Positions 24,159 through 35,656 of a DNA stretch of 64,000 nucleotides are shown here, piece by piece. The notes beneath the pieces were generated by a model, which did no database searches, was not told the DNA's origin, and saw only the letters and a program-made list of their open reading frames with translations. Location: assembly GCA_016508695.1 (NCBI GenBank), contig VNKQ01000013.1, positions 1,426,001 to 1,490,000 on the forward strand, in the 5' to 3' direction. Positions within the stretch are counted from its first letter, which is position 1; each line of letters opens with the position of its first letter. The position numbers and the translations under genes were made by a program. The stretch comes from Hyphodiscus hymeniophilus (Eukaryota > Ascomycota > Leotiomycetes > Helotiales > Hyphodiscaceae).

Positions 24159-27100
24159 CTATGCATAATATCTTGGCTCGTCAAACACATGGTAACTGTG
24201 TCCCCGAACCCCCTCGCCCCTGAACATCGCCGGGAACCTCAGGCCTTCTGGTACCTGGCCCTCATCGATCCGAGCGTTCCTCACTTCTGCGACCTCGTCG
24301 TCTTTCTCTCCAATCAAGAATTTCCCAACCTGGATTTCGGTATCTGTGATAGTGCCTCTCGAAACACGGGCATAACCAGTTCGTTTCAGCCCTTTGTACA
24401 GAATATACTCACACCATCTGTCCCAATCAGTAGGGTCGATGTCGTACATGCCTGATTGTTCGGAGACGTATGTATTGTAGTTTCCTTCTAAAGGCTTGGT
24501 GACCAGGTAGGAGAGAAGAATTGACGGGCGTGGCGAGGAGCCCATGAGTTCAGAGAGGTATATTGACTGGAGTCGGCGATCCTCAGGGTCTTCTTCTTGG
24601 CCAGAATGGAAGACGAAAACGTCCACCAGCTCGCCGTAAACATCCAGTGTTGCATGGATTGCAGGCGCTAACTCACCAACAGGAGAAGGAAGCAGGTGGT
24701 GCGTCGAGTTAAGTATTGGGAACTTTGAGAGTAAGGCTGCACCCCAAGTATGTTTGTTTGGACCTGGTCCGTAATCAACGTACATTCCTAGATCCTCGGC
24801 AAGGAACTGCGTGGTATCACGGTTGCCCATAATAATACGCTGGAGATCAGATTCTAGCAGTCCGATAACGTCGATCTCAAGCTCCTTGATTACATCCCTC
24901 ATGCGGTACTCGGAAGACCACATGTCGTTATCGAGGGAGAAGTGAATGGTCCATATTCCTGCTGTGAGAACTTTGTCGTCTTTATGATACGGCACATAGT
25001 CGTTTGTCGGGAATCGCAGGTAAGCGATCGAGACAGACATAAGCTGAACGATCCCAAGTATGTAAAGGTAGTAAGAACGGGTCTTGCGAGCGTCGAGGTG
25101 ACTTCGTTTCCGCTGCAGAGATGACGTCTCTGACAGCGATGCAAAAACACCACAGCCAATAAGGAGCATGGTCGTGATCATGACCCAGTCAGTATGTTCC
25201 CGAACCAGTGGCCCGCCGGGTACAAAGGCATAAGCCACGAGCCAGACATGGAATAGGACCATGAAGTTGTATACCAGAAAACCAACGCCGAATGCCTTGA
25301 CAGGAACCTTTCTAGCCGCTGATCCGATCAGTGGCACTGAAGCAGCCAGTAGGTAGACAGTCAAAATCAGAGCACCGTAGAATCCAGTCCAGTGGGTGTA
25401 GAGTGTGAGAACCGCAGCTGCAACACAGCCAATACCATAGGCGGTCCAGCTGCGTGCGATGTCTTCCCTGAAAAGGCCTAACACAAGACCAGCTCCCATG
25501 GCAAATATCGTCAATGCGCCGTGAGGTGCGGAAATGGGTCCGCGAACTGGATACCCCTCCCACACCCACAGAATCATAGTGCTGGAGTCCGACAGCAGAG
25601 AGTGGAGTGCAAAGAAGAGACCACCGATTCCAAATCCGGCCAGAACTGACGAGCCTTCCTTGCGCCCCGAAATTCCTAAGTTTCCTTCCCCCTGGACTAA
25701 GTTGCGGCTTGAACGAAGCACAGCTAACACTGCTAGGATAAATCCGAGACCGTTCATCCCTCCGTTTTGGGCATGCGATGTTGGCCAAATAGGATTGCTG
25801 GTGTGGAAAGCAAATTTGACGACGCTGGAGAGAATCAAGCCAATAGTCCATGCCGAGATTTTCGCTTCCAAGGCCTTTGGTCTGCCAGCTACAGAATACC
25901 ATGTCGCGGCCCAATAGAGGCAAGACATCCATACGCCGAAACCGACTGAAAACAGCCTGCGAGCTGGATCCTGAATGAGATATCCCAATAACCCAGAAAG
26001 AGCCAGAAAATGGCAGATTCGAAGATTTCTGACCACCAACACGCGTATTGATTTGATGCCCAGCAAGAAAGGAGACACTGTTACCATGACCATTACTTCG
26101 TAACCTGATATGCCCATATGCCACAGTGGGAAGTCTGCATTATTGTCAGAAAGCTATTGCGGCAAGAAGACAGATACTCACACCACACGACAAGGCCCAG
26201 GGAGGTCAGCATGGACCAGAAGACAAACTGAACCTTTTAGCGAGTACCTAAAATGAGGGACGGATACTTACGCCATTATAGACATCTGCCGCTGCATCTA
26301 TTGCACTTGCCCAGGAGAAGGCGTGTCCGAAAACCTCATTAGCTTGTCTAGATTTCCTAGTCAAACGTTAGCAACAAGCTATACATTCGAATATCTTTTC
26401 ACATACTCCTTTTCAAGAACAGCGTCGGCCACCATCTTGTTGTTTCTACACGGTTTAATGCTTAGACACGTTCATAGTTCTGTATTGCCGCTGGAATATA
26501 TGTATACGGACTACTTGGGGAGCCAGTGGACGTACCCCTTACTCGACCCATTCACATCTTTGATAACCAATTCGAAAGTCTCGAAGTCGAGAGCTGTGAC
26601 TGCATCAAACGCTACATCAAACAAAACCAAGGCCCATTCAAAGAAAGCATAGATTGTGTATGCTGTGAAGATCGTCAGGGTCATTTGAAGAGGATTTTGT
26701 GGGGAGGGGGTTTGGGCAGAAGAAGGTCTCACCTCCTGCGACTCTGTGGACCTTGTGTTGAATAAAGAAGTAGACCAGAGGTATGAGAGTTCCGAAAAAG
26801 GCGCCTGCGAGGTACCTCCTATATTTGACAGCTCTGGCATTGTTGGGACTTAAAGCTAGACAGCCAGCAGTCCAGGGAACGGTTGCAACCAAATATGATA
26901 TCATGAATATATCATGCCAATCGTGATCATCTGTCGACGTAACATATGTCCATCCACCACAAGTGAGGGTTCGGAATACGCCCATAAAGGCGACGAATTT
27001 GGGGAGTGTCGCATTCGGTCGGGCCGTGAGGAGGTACCATAAACCTACGAGCGCGAATCGAGGTCCTGGTAGATGGTCAGTCTTGCCAAATGCAATCCAA

Positions 27101-27421
27101 TATCGCCCTACTGACCAGATGTGATTGCAATGAACAGCATGAAAAAGGACCGCTCGGGATACCGATCTCCAATTGTCGCAGATACCGAGGGAAACCATTC
27201 CTCAGGATAGCCAAACCATTCATTTTGGACGATCTTGTGGTAGTGAAGCGACACTCCGACGAAGAAAGCACTCAAGAAAGCGGCTGATCCAGTCAGTGTA
27301 TACCATAAGCGTCTGATTGATTGGCATAATTCTCACCATAGGCTGCGGCAGTATGCGCCCAAGACACCCATTTACCAGAGAATGCAAGCACAACGTCGCC
27401 GTCCTTGAATTTGGGTGCCAT
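24159..27421 (-). CDS. CWH43: GPI-anchor ceramide remodelling protein
   Basis: CWH43 replaces the diacylglycerol of GPI anchors by ceramide in the ER. The N-terminal half is a Frag1/PGAP2-like membrane domain; the C-terminal half is an endonuclease/exonuclease/phosphatase-fold domain. Exons, 5' to 3' on the minus strand: 27421-27337, 27283-27116, 27065-26733, 26662-26543, 26342-26272, 26233-26182 and 26134-24159, 934 residues in frame. Family stretches include HYHKIVQNEWFGYPEEWFPS, SVSATIGDRYPERS, PRFALVGLWY, FPLWHMGISGYEV, WTIHFSLDNDMW and LESDLQR. The end is HSYHVFDEPRYYA. The junction around 26343-26542 is uncertain: a GTACGT donor with a CTAG acceptor would add four residues. One intron (26234-26271) is only 38 nt. 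The gene diverges from UTP6 across about 330 bp. An alternative upstream ATG lies at 27517. Confidence 0.92.
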
Positions 27422-27751
27422 GTTGACCAGAAGGCAGACAGGAGGAGCTTTCACATCAACGGAGCGTCCTCCGAGATATCCGGAGGAATCGGAAGTGAGA
27501 CGCAAGAAAAAAGACACGACTTGGAGGCGTCGAAAGCGTCACTAGGAACTGAGTGTGAGAGCGCGTGCGCGATGGATTATCTTACCCCATAGTAATCAAA
27601 AGGCTTGGCCGTTCCAGGATGAGTGTCTAGAAACGTGCAAGGTACGATGCTGCTAAGAAGGCGGTGGCAGAACTATTTCAAAAAGTCCAGAAGGAAATTC
27701 ACCAGAACAACAGAAGACTTCAACCAATTCTTTTATTACCCCAGGCTTGAC
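27422..27751. promoter_or_regulatory. Shared CWH43/UTP6 divergent promoter region
   Basis: The start codons of CWH43 (minus) and UTP6 (plus) are about 330 bp apart, so both promoters must lie here or overlap the other gene's leader. It contains a gagagcgcgtgcgcgatgg GC-rich core near 27555. No specific factor site is assigned. Confidence 0.55.
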
Positions 27752-29004
27752 ATGTCTGGCGCCAGCGATAAGGCACGGTTCTATCTGGAACAAGCTGTTC
27801 CTCAGCTACGGGAGTTTGAAGACAAAAAGATATTCACAAAGGTTGGTCAAACCCCCGTCCTCAGAGGACGTTCTCCTAACCAAAGCCACAGGATGAAATC
27901 AGGAACCTGGTGAAGAAGAGATCCGACTTCGAACACAGAGTCCTTGCAAGGGGCGCTCCGCCCGTCGATTTTGCAAGATACGCTGCATGGGAGATCAATC
28001 TAGAGCAACTCCGGAAGAAACGATGCAAACGGATGCGCATCCGCGACAGCTCTACACATTCCGGCCAAGCAAGAATTTTCAGTATTTTCGATCGTGCTAC
28101 GAGAAAGCACCCAGGTGATGTGGCGCTCTGGATGTCATATCTGGAATGTGCCAGGCAAGCGAAGACTACGAAGAAGTTCAAGACGATTCTCACATCAGCG
28201 ATTCGACTACATCCTACGAAATCGGAGCTATGGCTCTACGCAGCGAGGTGGGCTTTGGAGGCAGAGTCGGACATGAATGGAGCGAGGAGCTATATGCAGA
28301 GAGGGACGAGATTTTGTACCAGGAGCAAGGACCTGTGGATTGAGTATGCGAAATTGGAGATGATATATCTTGCGAAGATTGCGCTGCGTCGGCAAATTCT
28401 GGGTCTGGATGCCGACAGGTCGATCGAGGCTGGACAGCCGATGGGTGAAGATACAGAAGTCTCTACGTTCGCAGCCTCGGCAGATGTTGTTGCCCTACCC
28501 GACTTCAAGACCAATACTTTGCGTCCCAGCATGATTGAGGGAGTCAAGGTGGATACAGAGGCCACGAAGGATCCCATGACAACCCCAGCTCTGAATGGTG
28601 CTATTCCTCTAGCCATATTCGACGCTGCTCGCAAGCAACCCTTGTTCTGCGCCACTGCAGCGGAGGACTTCTTTGATATGTTCGCTGAATTCACGCAAGT
28701 CAGATGTCTCCCTAGAATCATTGAGCACGTACTTGACAGCATGACGGAGTTGTATCCTACAGATGCTTGCACATGCAGTTGCTATATCAGAGAGCCATTT
28801 GTGGGGATTGAGCCCACTTCCGCAGACTTCCCAGCCGCTCTGGCCTCGGCGCTAGATAGACTAAAGGAATCGATGGCAAGCGTGAAGGATAAGGCGGAAC
28901 TCTCTAAGAAGACTAGGGCATGGATTGACCCATTACTGGCAATAGAGGAGTTGGACCCGGGTATCCGAACGGTGCTAGAGCATACGGCGAAAAAGCTGGA
29001 TTAA
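27752..29004 (+). CDS. UTP6: U3 snoRNP / small-subunit processome protein
   Basis: UTP6 belongs to the UtpB part of the SSU processome in the nucleolus, needed for 18S rRNA maturation. Exons 27752-27841 and 27892-29004, with a 50-nt intron, give 400 residues. The N-terminus (KARFYLEQAVPQLREFEDKK, then DEIRNLVKKRSDFEH) is the family signature. HAT (half-a-TPR) repeats follow, for example YAAWEINLEQL, DVALWMSYLECARQ, ELWLYAARWALEAE and DLWIEYAKLEM. The conserved AIPLAIFDAA and AAEDFFDMFAEF stretches lie in the C-terminal half. The ATG at 27752 matches the family N-terminus. Length is near that of other fungal UTP6 proteins. It is divergent from CWH43; constitutive expression tied to growth is expected for this family. 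Confidence 0.94.
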
Positions 29005-29957
29005 TGCAACATTACTGAGCAAATGAATGACGATCTGCGAGCACTTTCCGCATGGTTTCCCTGACTTGATTGGTCGCCTTGGTCTCATCGGCGTCTTGAC
29101 ATGTATGCTACACATAGCTATCGAGGGAGATAGCCGTTAGTATTAGCATGCACTAATCACGATTCAAGCCTGCTTATCCCATCTGAACCGAATCCTTAAG
29201 CAAGTGCCCAGATATAAACCTCAAAGTTCGAGACCGCTTGCAAAGGGGCATCCCTCAAGGAAGTCGATTTCAGCCACCTCTTCCACTCGAGGTGTGCTCG
29301 GAACCTGGTGCCATTTGTCAGACTGGACAACGGGACTACATAATGAGCAGAATGGTGATGCCTCCATTTCTTCTGCTTCTACCCTCGATTTATCTGTCAT
29401 ATCCTCATTTGGTGTAGCTATGCATAGTGAGAGATGAAATGGATCTGGACTTTTTCGAGCAAGAAAACAGGATGGGGGTAACGGGGTACAGTACACTATT
29501 CAATGATGGAGGACTGAGAACCTGTGTGAGACTCCTATCTATCATTGGTGGGTTTGGGCTCATGACATTTTCCTACATCAATCACTCCATTAATGGTCTT
29601 TCGGAGTTTCTCACATCGCCAAAAATTCTCAGTCATTGATGGACTCACGATGGCCTCAAAAAGCTGTCCCTGAAGACAAGCTGACTAGAGTTGGGGATTT
29701 CGATAGTTCACAAGTTCCGGATACAAGTATAATTCACAACAAGATGAAGAACTATTTAGTATTGAGCGGCATGAGTTCAATGTATCAAGCCGATATAGGA
29801 CTGAAACCCTGATGACTTGTACTCCCAACCCAGTACGCCGGGCCCGCTTATTTGCTCATCATATTGTCCACACCCAAGTAAATAGGTACGACGAAATCCA
29901 CCAACGCCGAGTATACAAAACGCCTCATATGCCTTTCATTAGGCCTTTGCCACTAAC
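29005..29957. other. Intergenic region between convergent genes
   Basis: About 950 bases between the stop codons of UTP6 and the DUF4097-like gene. The short open frames here are unrelated to known families and lack splice partners. Nothing else was recognised. Confidence 0.4.
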
Positions 29958-32365
29958 CTATTCCTCCTCGCCGATAGCAAATGTGAGATCTCCCGATATA
30001 CTGTTCATTTTCACTGAGCTTCCCTCGCCTACTTTACTCGCACCCTTGCTAGCAACAAGCTCTTTATACGGCCATCCCTTCTTGAACGAGATCAGTTTCA
30101 ACTCGTGCCCAATGACCTTCGTACTGCCACTAATTGTAGATTCTGTCACAGTCCCCTCCCAAGCATCAGGGTAACGCAGCTTGATATTAGAAGAACTTGT
30201 TTTGTGTGTCGCTGTCAGAGTTCGCCATTTCTTTGTTGCAGTGCGCCGACGCGTACGTCGACGATTGATCATCTCCGCCGCATTAACATCCCCAAGGATA
30301 ACATCTTCGTTCAATTCGGGTGCAACGATATCCTGGTATGGGTCGCCGTCCCCAATGGGGACGTAAAGCGCGGGGGAATGATGCGCATCAGGAGTGCTGG
30401 GGGCGTTGGGAGCACTGAAGCTGGGTTCCTGCGGACCGTGAGGCTCACTGGGCTGAGCAGGAATACTGGATGGTAGGAGAGAGATGAACACCGGCTCTAG
30501 TAATTCAAGGTCCTGTTTTCCGCTGACACTCCACGTCTCGAAGAATGTTTTTGGTGCGTCTTCGGGATCGGTAGATGGGGAATATTGAACCACCGGTAGA
30601 ACGTTCGCTACAATATCTCCTGATGTACTCTTCAAACTTCCCACAGATCCCAAGAAGAACCCGCCCTTGATGTCTCCCGATATTGAAGAAACGTGAGTCA
30701 CATAGTCGCGTGCTGGAGGCGTGTATCGTGGAACATCAATAGGTAGCCTAACCTCAATCTTTCCCGACGAAGTCGAGATGTCTAGGTTCGCAGGTGCAGG
30801 CTCAGAAGGAAGAACAGGCTGGGGAAACACCCCAGCTTGAATGTCCCCAGACTGCGAGGCAAGCTTGAGATAATCGTAAAGAGGATAGATACCCTTGATG
30901 TTTCCAGAAACTGTCTCGACAGTTATATGGCGCGAGTCCAGAGGGTATGATGTCGGCGGTACCTTTTGGTCCATATCAGGTTCTGGAAAAAAGACATCAC
31001 CAGATATAGAGACGACGCCAACTTCTCCGGTGACTTTGATTTTGATGTCATCGAATACTCTCACATTGAGCATGGTTGAAGCAATCCCGAGCTCTGATAA
31101 CGAGGCATCCTCTGGTAACCAAATCGTAATCTCAAGGGATATGCAATTGTCGTGTGCGTTCACCAAGGAGGTCCTTGGGACGCTAACTTTCATGGTACGG
31201 AGGTCTTCGTCCCATGTCTTCAAGACTTGGAGACGTTCATCGCTGACATAAGTGTCCATTGAAACGACTCCTCTTTTCCGGTATTTCGAATCTTTGGGCA
31301 TTCTTCTGAGCCGAATTTCTCCAAATGTCCTCACGCTATTCAGATTCTTTCCGCTATCACCCTCATGGGTTTCTTGGAGTAAAGAAATCTTTTCGCCAAG
31401 GCCGAAGTCGTAAATTGATGGAGCCGTCTTGATGGTTGCAGAAGCGCAATATGGTTCGGATATACCATCAGGAAGGCCAACATCGGGTTTCTTGACCTCA
31501 TCTGGCAATTTGCCGCCAGGCAGGTTAGGATCCCTTGTGTCCTATTCATAAATGAAATCAGTTGGGATGCTCAAATATCCATGCGCTTCACAGGGACAAT
31601 GAAAGTGTAGCAATTTCAAGGGATGATCCAGGATAGGATAGATGTATAGATATATGAGACTTATTTGCCTACGTTTTCCCACTTGACTAATGTTGACATG
31701 ATGGCTACCACTGCTGCGAAAACTAGGGCAATGAAGAGGAATTTCCGTAAGAAAGTACGCCTGCGCGAGGTTTTCTTGATCTCGTTATTGGCTAGAGGTG
31801 TTCTCTCGTTGGGGTCTTCGCTTGGTCTGCCCATACTTTGAGGCTCGACGTTGGAGGGAGTCGGCAGACCTCGTTCGAGTTGAGATGGTTCGATTGTGCT
31901 ATAAGATCGGTTGTGATTTGAGTGGGAGGAGGTAGGGGGAGAGGATGGAGTGTAGGCTGGAGGTGGGCCTTGCATTGAGTCTCTTGGATCAACGAAGAGC
32001 TCATTATCTGTACGTCGACGGGACGCTGGCGAAGATGGGGTATTTGAGGTTGATGAGGCCGCGGGGCGAATGCGATTATCTGATTGAGACGACGCGTAAT
32101 TCTGGGAGGGGAACAAATGTTGCAGAGTCGGAGAAGTCGCCGATCTCGATGTGCTGCCCGACTCATTCCTCGTCTCACTCCTTGGGATCAACACCTTATC
32201 CTCTTCTGCTGCATCTTTTCGATCTAAAGATGGGTCTGGCACCATGCGGTTTGATGCCATGGGACTTCGGTGGAAGAAGCCATCTGTTGGACTAAGCTCG
32301 TTACTGAACGACTCCGTCTCGGATTCGTCATCGTTCGCAGAGTAGAGATTGTCTGAGTATGGCAT
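29958..32365 (-). CDS. Single-pass membrane protein with DUF4097-like beta-repeat domain
   Basis: Exons 32365-31673 and 31541-29958, with a 131-nt intron, give 758 residues. Residues 1-205 are a low-complexity, Ser/Pro-rich, polar and presumably cytosolic segment. Basic residues (KKTSRRRTFLRK) precede one transmembrane helix (about 209-228, FLFIALVFAAVVAIMSTLV), which predicts an N-in/C-out anchor. The outer part contains repeated SISGD, SGNIKG, SGDIQAG, SSGKIEV, SGDIKGG, TSGDIVAN and SISGDL units, the pattern of DUF4097/adhesin-like right-handed beta-solenoids. A Pro/Ser-rich, low-complexity insertion (about 560-640) interrupts the solenoid. Function is unknown; a surface or wall-facing role is inference. 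The gene diverges from the PAN5-like gene across about 590 bp. The ATG at 32365 is the first in the open frame. Confidence 0.82.
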
Positions 32366-32953
32366 GATCTAGAAAAGCAGACTGCTGCCTGCGCAGAAGA
32401 CGTTATACAAACACAGATGTGGAGATGAACGAGGTACAAAATGCAGTGGCCTGAAAAAGGCGTGTGGAACGAGAAGGTGGAGGACGAATGGAAATTCTAA
32501 GACTTGGAAGCTTAAAAGGTGTAAGCACGGAGAAACAAAGAGGCATCAAGAAGCAGAATACTTATGTCATCATGGCAATCTTCATGGACTTCAATTTGTT
32601 GCCTGGTGAGGCCGCGTAGACTGCATTAATGGCGAGGGCGACGACCACAGCCATTGGGTGCTGTAGAGGAACGCCGCAAACTTGCGTCTATCTGGAAGGT
32701 GGGATGAAAATGAGGAGAAAGGAATCGGAGTTCGGTCTCGGGCAAACTTTGTTGCGCAGTCACGTGATGTTGAAATACCTCTTGTTCTCAGACCTCGACG
32801 TCAACAACCTCAGGATAAAAGACAATAGAGGAATACGTTGTCAAGCAACTACTCAAGAGAAATGCAACTAACATAAACACGTAGTATTCCGATAGCGTTT
32901 GGATATGGGTCCACGATGCCTGCTTCTTACTTCCTCGGTCTTCACTCTAATCA

Positions 32954-34192
32954 ATGTTATTAGCATCCACAGTCCGCTCAAGGACTCGGGCTGTACGTTT
33001 CTTTCAGTGCCTTCGAGTGTGTAGCTTTCCAGACCACCTTGAATATCGCCAGCTGAGATCATTCGCAACCTCTCATAAGATGAGGGAGCCACAGTCTGAT
33101 ACTCCTCGAATACACGTCCTCGGAGTTGGAAACCTAGGTCGACTTTTCGCTCATGCTCTTGCAAACTCACCGAACCCACCTCCAATATCGCTACTGCTCC
33201 ATCGCTCAAGTCTTTTGGAAGAGTGGGAACAAGCTGGACGTAAGATTACAATCACAACAAATGGAGTTGTCAACTCCATAGGCCAATTCGACGTTGAAGA
33301 AATTACTTCGGCATCAGCCCCTTCAACTCCAGTCTCAAACCTTGTACTAGCTACCAAAACCATCAACACACTCTCAGCGCTTCGCTCCATATCCCATCGC
33401 TTAAACTCGAACTCCACCGTTCTCTTCGCTCAGAATGGAATGGGCACAATAGACGAAACAGATTCTCAGGTATTCACAAACAATTCCACACGACCAAATT
33501 ACCTCACGTGCATAACATCGCATGGTGTCTTTGACACAGGCCCATTTTCCTCTGTCCATGCCGGGCAAGCATCCATCTCCATCGGACGCTCCCTTCAACG
33601 GCCCCCACCGACCAGTCCATCAACAGCTCAGTATCTCATTGATAAAGTCCTTGAAGCTCTCATCTTAGCCGCAAAAGAATATCCATCTGAGGAGCTCCTC
33701 TTTTTACAGTTGGAGAAACTGGTGATCAACGCCATAATCAACCCATTGACAGCAATCCTCAGTTGTCGCAATGGGGAGCTTCTCGACAAGGGCCCAATTG
33801 TAAAGGTTATGCGCTTGTTGCTGCAAGAGACTGCTCAAGTCATCCAGCTCCTGCCCGAGATTTCCTCCTCTGATGATCCGTCCGTCGCAGACCGCTTCTC
33901 GACGCAGAAATTGGAGGTCAAGGTCCTGGATGTGGCGGAGAAGACTTCAAAGAACACCAGCTCGATGCTACAGGATGTGAGAGCGGGGAGGCAAACGGAG
34001 ATTGAATATATCAATGGGTGGATTGTGAAGAAGGGAAGAGAACAGGGTGTAGAGTGTGAGCATAATGCAAAGCTCGTGGAGATGGTTAAAGGCGCGAAGA
34101 AGATTGGGATTGACGAACTTAGAGACCTCTTCGCTGGACCGGGGGGAACATTCGGCGTGGCTGATGCAATTGTTGATGTTGTTAAGCCATGA
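32954..34192 (+). CDS. PAN5: 2-dehydropantoate 2-reductase (ketopantoate reductase, ApbA/PanE family)
   Basis: Reduces 2-dehydropantoate to pantoate with NADPH, a step of pantothenate and CoA synthesis. The single-exon frame gives 412 residues. The N-terminal Rossmann motif is RIHVLGVGNLG (Gly57, 59, 62). Then come VLATKTINTL, VLFAQNGMGTID, the catalytic-type lysine region LEKLVINAIINPLTAIL, and SMLQDVRAGRQTEIEYINGW, which is the signature of the C-terminal domain. The first 45 residues are rich in Arg and hydrophobics (STVRSRTRAVRFFQCLRV), so mitochondrial import is plausible, as in yeast. A later in-frame Met (MREPQSD) would give a cytosolic form. It converges with NDUFA13 with about 110 bp between stops. 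Members of this family can act on related keto acids, so the substrate is inferred. Confidence 0.88.
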   Translation: MLLASTVRSRTRAVRFFQCLRVCSFPDHLEYRQLRSFATSHKMREPQSDTPRIHVLGVGNLGRLFAHALANSPNPPPISLLLHRSSLLEEWEQAGRKITITTNGVVNSIGQFDVEEITSASAPSTPVSNLVLATKTINTLSALRSISHRLNSNSTVLFAQNGMGTIDETDSQVFTNNSTRPNYLTCITSHGVFDTGPFSSVHAGQASISIGRSLQRPPPTSPSTAQYLIDKVLEALILAAKEYPSEELLFLQLEKLVINAIINPLTAILSCRNGELLDKGPIVKVMRLLLQETAQVIQLLPEISSSDDPSVADRFSTQKLEVKVLDVAEKTSKNTSSMLQDVRAGRQTEIEYINGWIVKKGREQGVECEHNAKLVEMVKGAKKIGIDELRDLFAGPGGTFGVADAIVDVVKP

Positions 34193-34301
34193 TTTTGCGA
34201 TGATACCTATGTACAATATACGGTTTCCACCTCCATCCGCTCACTGTCTCCATTCTCCCAGGAATCCCAATGCTCCCCAACGGCCTATTGTCTTGTTTGA
34301 T

Positions 34302-34982
34302 CTATTTCGAAATCTTAGTTGGCGTAATCGCAAAGGTAGGTCGTACATATCTGTGTATTCAACATTAGCATAGTTGAAACGAAGGAAAGAGTAAACATAC
34401 CGATCCGAGTTATAAGCACTCGTAGTACTCCCCAACAACTCCTTCTCCCTCGCCTGATCCGCCAAATGTCTACGCACCAAATCACGGTCCTCCTCAGCCG
34501 TCAACAGCGGGATCAGATGAATCCTCGACCACATCTTCTCACGAGCAAGCTCACTGTCCCAAACATCAGCCATTGTGTCCATCCACTCCAATCCTGCACT
34601 GTAATTGCCGGTGCATCCGAAGGCAATGTCTACGGAGAGGCGGAGGTGATAACCTACTTCTGCTCTCGTATTCCCTTCCCGACCTTCCAGAACCCAAATG
34701 TCATCACGCCCGCGACCGCGAAGAGCATCACGGCTGGGCGGAACCCTCTTGCGGGGAGATTTCTCTGGTTGCACAAGAACATCAGTTTCGTATTCATAGC
34801 CAAAGTCACTCATTCGATCTGACGATCCGCCCCAGTCCACTTCAATCGCAGTCACCCGTTTCTTCCCTCCTCCATTTCTTCCCGTGTTCCAATTGAACAG
34901 GTTCTCAATGACCTCCGGATTTCAAACGCACCTTGTATTGAACAGGCTCATAGCCGCCAGCTGGAGGCAGATCTTGCGGCAT
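34302..34982 (-). CDS. NADH:ubiquinone oxidoreductase subunit NDUFA13 (GRIM-19)
   Basis: Accessory subunit of mitochondrial complex I, in the inner membrane. Four exons on the minus strand: 34982-34932, 34764-34658, 34553-34401 and 34350-34302; introns 167, 104 and 50 nt; 119 residues. The N-terminus MPQDLPPAGGYEPVQYK joins to RNLPARGFRPAV, then one transmembrane segment (MLFAVAGVMTFGFWKV), the conserved GKGIREQ, and the charged part with REKMWSRIHLIPLL, EEDRDLVRRHLADQ and KELLGS. The C-terminus is YVRPTFAITPTKISK. All splice sites are standard GT..AG. The true frame changes at each intron, so the largest uninterrupted open frame here (34241-34855) is misleading. Presence supports an organism with a conventional complex I. 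Confidence 0.93.
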
Positions 34983-35656
34983 TCTGGATGTTGTTCTCAC
35001 TTGCGAGGGGTCGTTTCATAAGCTTCAATTCGACGGAGGTTCATGTCGTCGAAGCTCGGACGCGCTAAACCTTTCTAAGCGACTTGCCTGGCAAAATCCT
35101 CCACCTCCGTACAGTGGATTCGAGAAACGTGAGAGGTCGGTATACTTTCTGCGGATTTTCACTTGGAATTGATGCTTTGGGAAGGATGATATGCAATGTT
35201 TGAATCGAGTCAGTTGAGGAATTGTCAAGCAGAGCTGCAATCGTTCCGCACAAGTGTTGACTAGGTTTTATTTGTACGACATTATGAATCATGGAACGAA
35301 GTTGTCCGCTTCGAGGCTATTCATTTGCGGACTCGCACCTATCTTGGGCGGACTTATCGTTGGAGACAGGGTTGTTAAATTGGAAGGTTTGAGCGTTCGA
35401 AGCGGATATTCAATATTAGAGTGTAGACTCTGCCTCATATTGACTAAAGGGAGTATACTGAGGCTTCCTATCATTCCATTCATCGCTCAACGCCGTCGGC
35501 TATGCTTCCACCGTAAACAAGTCATCTAACGCCACCTAGATCCATGGGTATGCAAGACGGGCTTCCCTAAACTCCTTCTCAAGAATCAGTACACCAATGA
35601 GAGAGCCACCACGCTCAACATTCCCTACTCCTTCGGCATGTGAAGTCTCTAATTGT
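34983..35656. other. Intergenic region
   Basis: About 670 bases between the start of NDUFA13 and the 3' end of FCP1. The first 200 bases presumably carry the NDUFA13 promoter. No gene or repeat was recognised. Confidence 0.4.
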
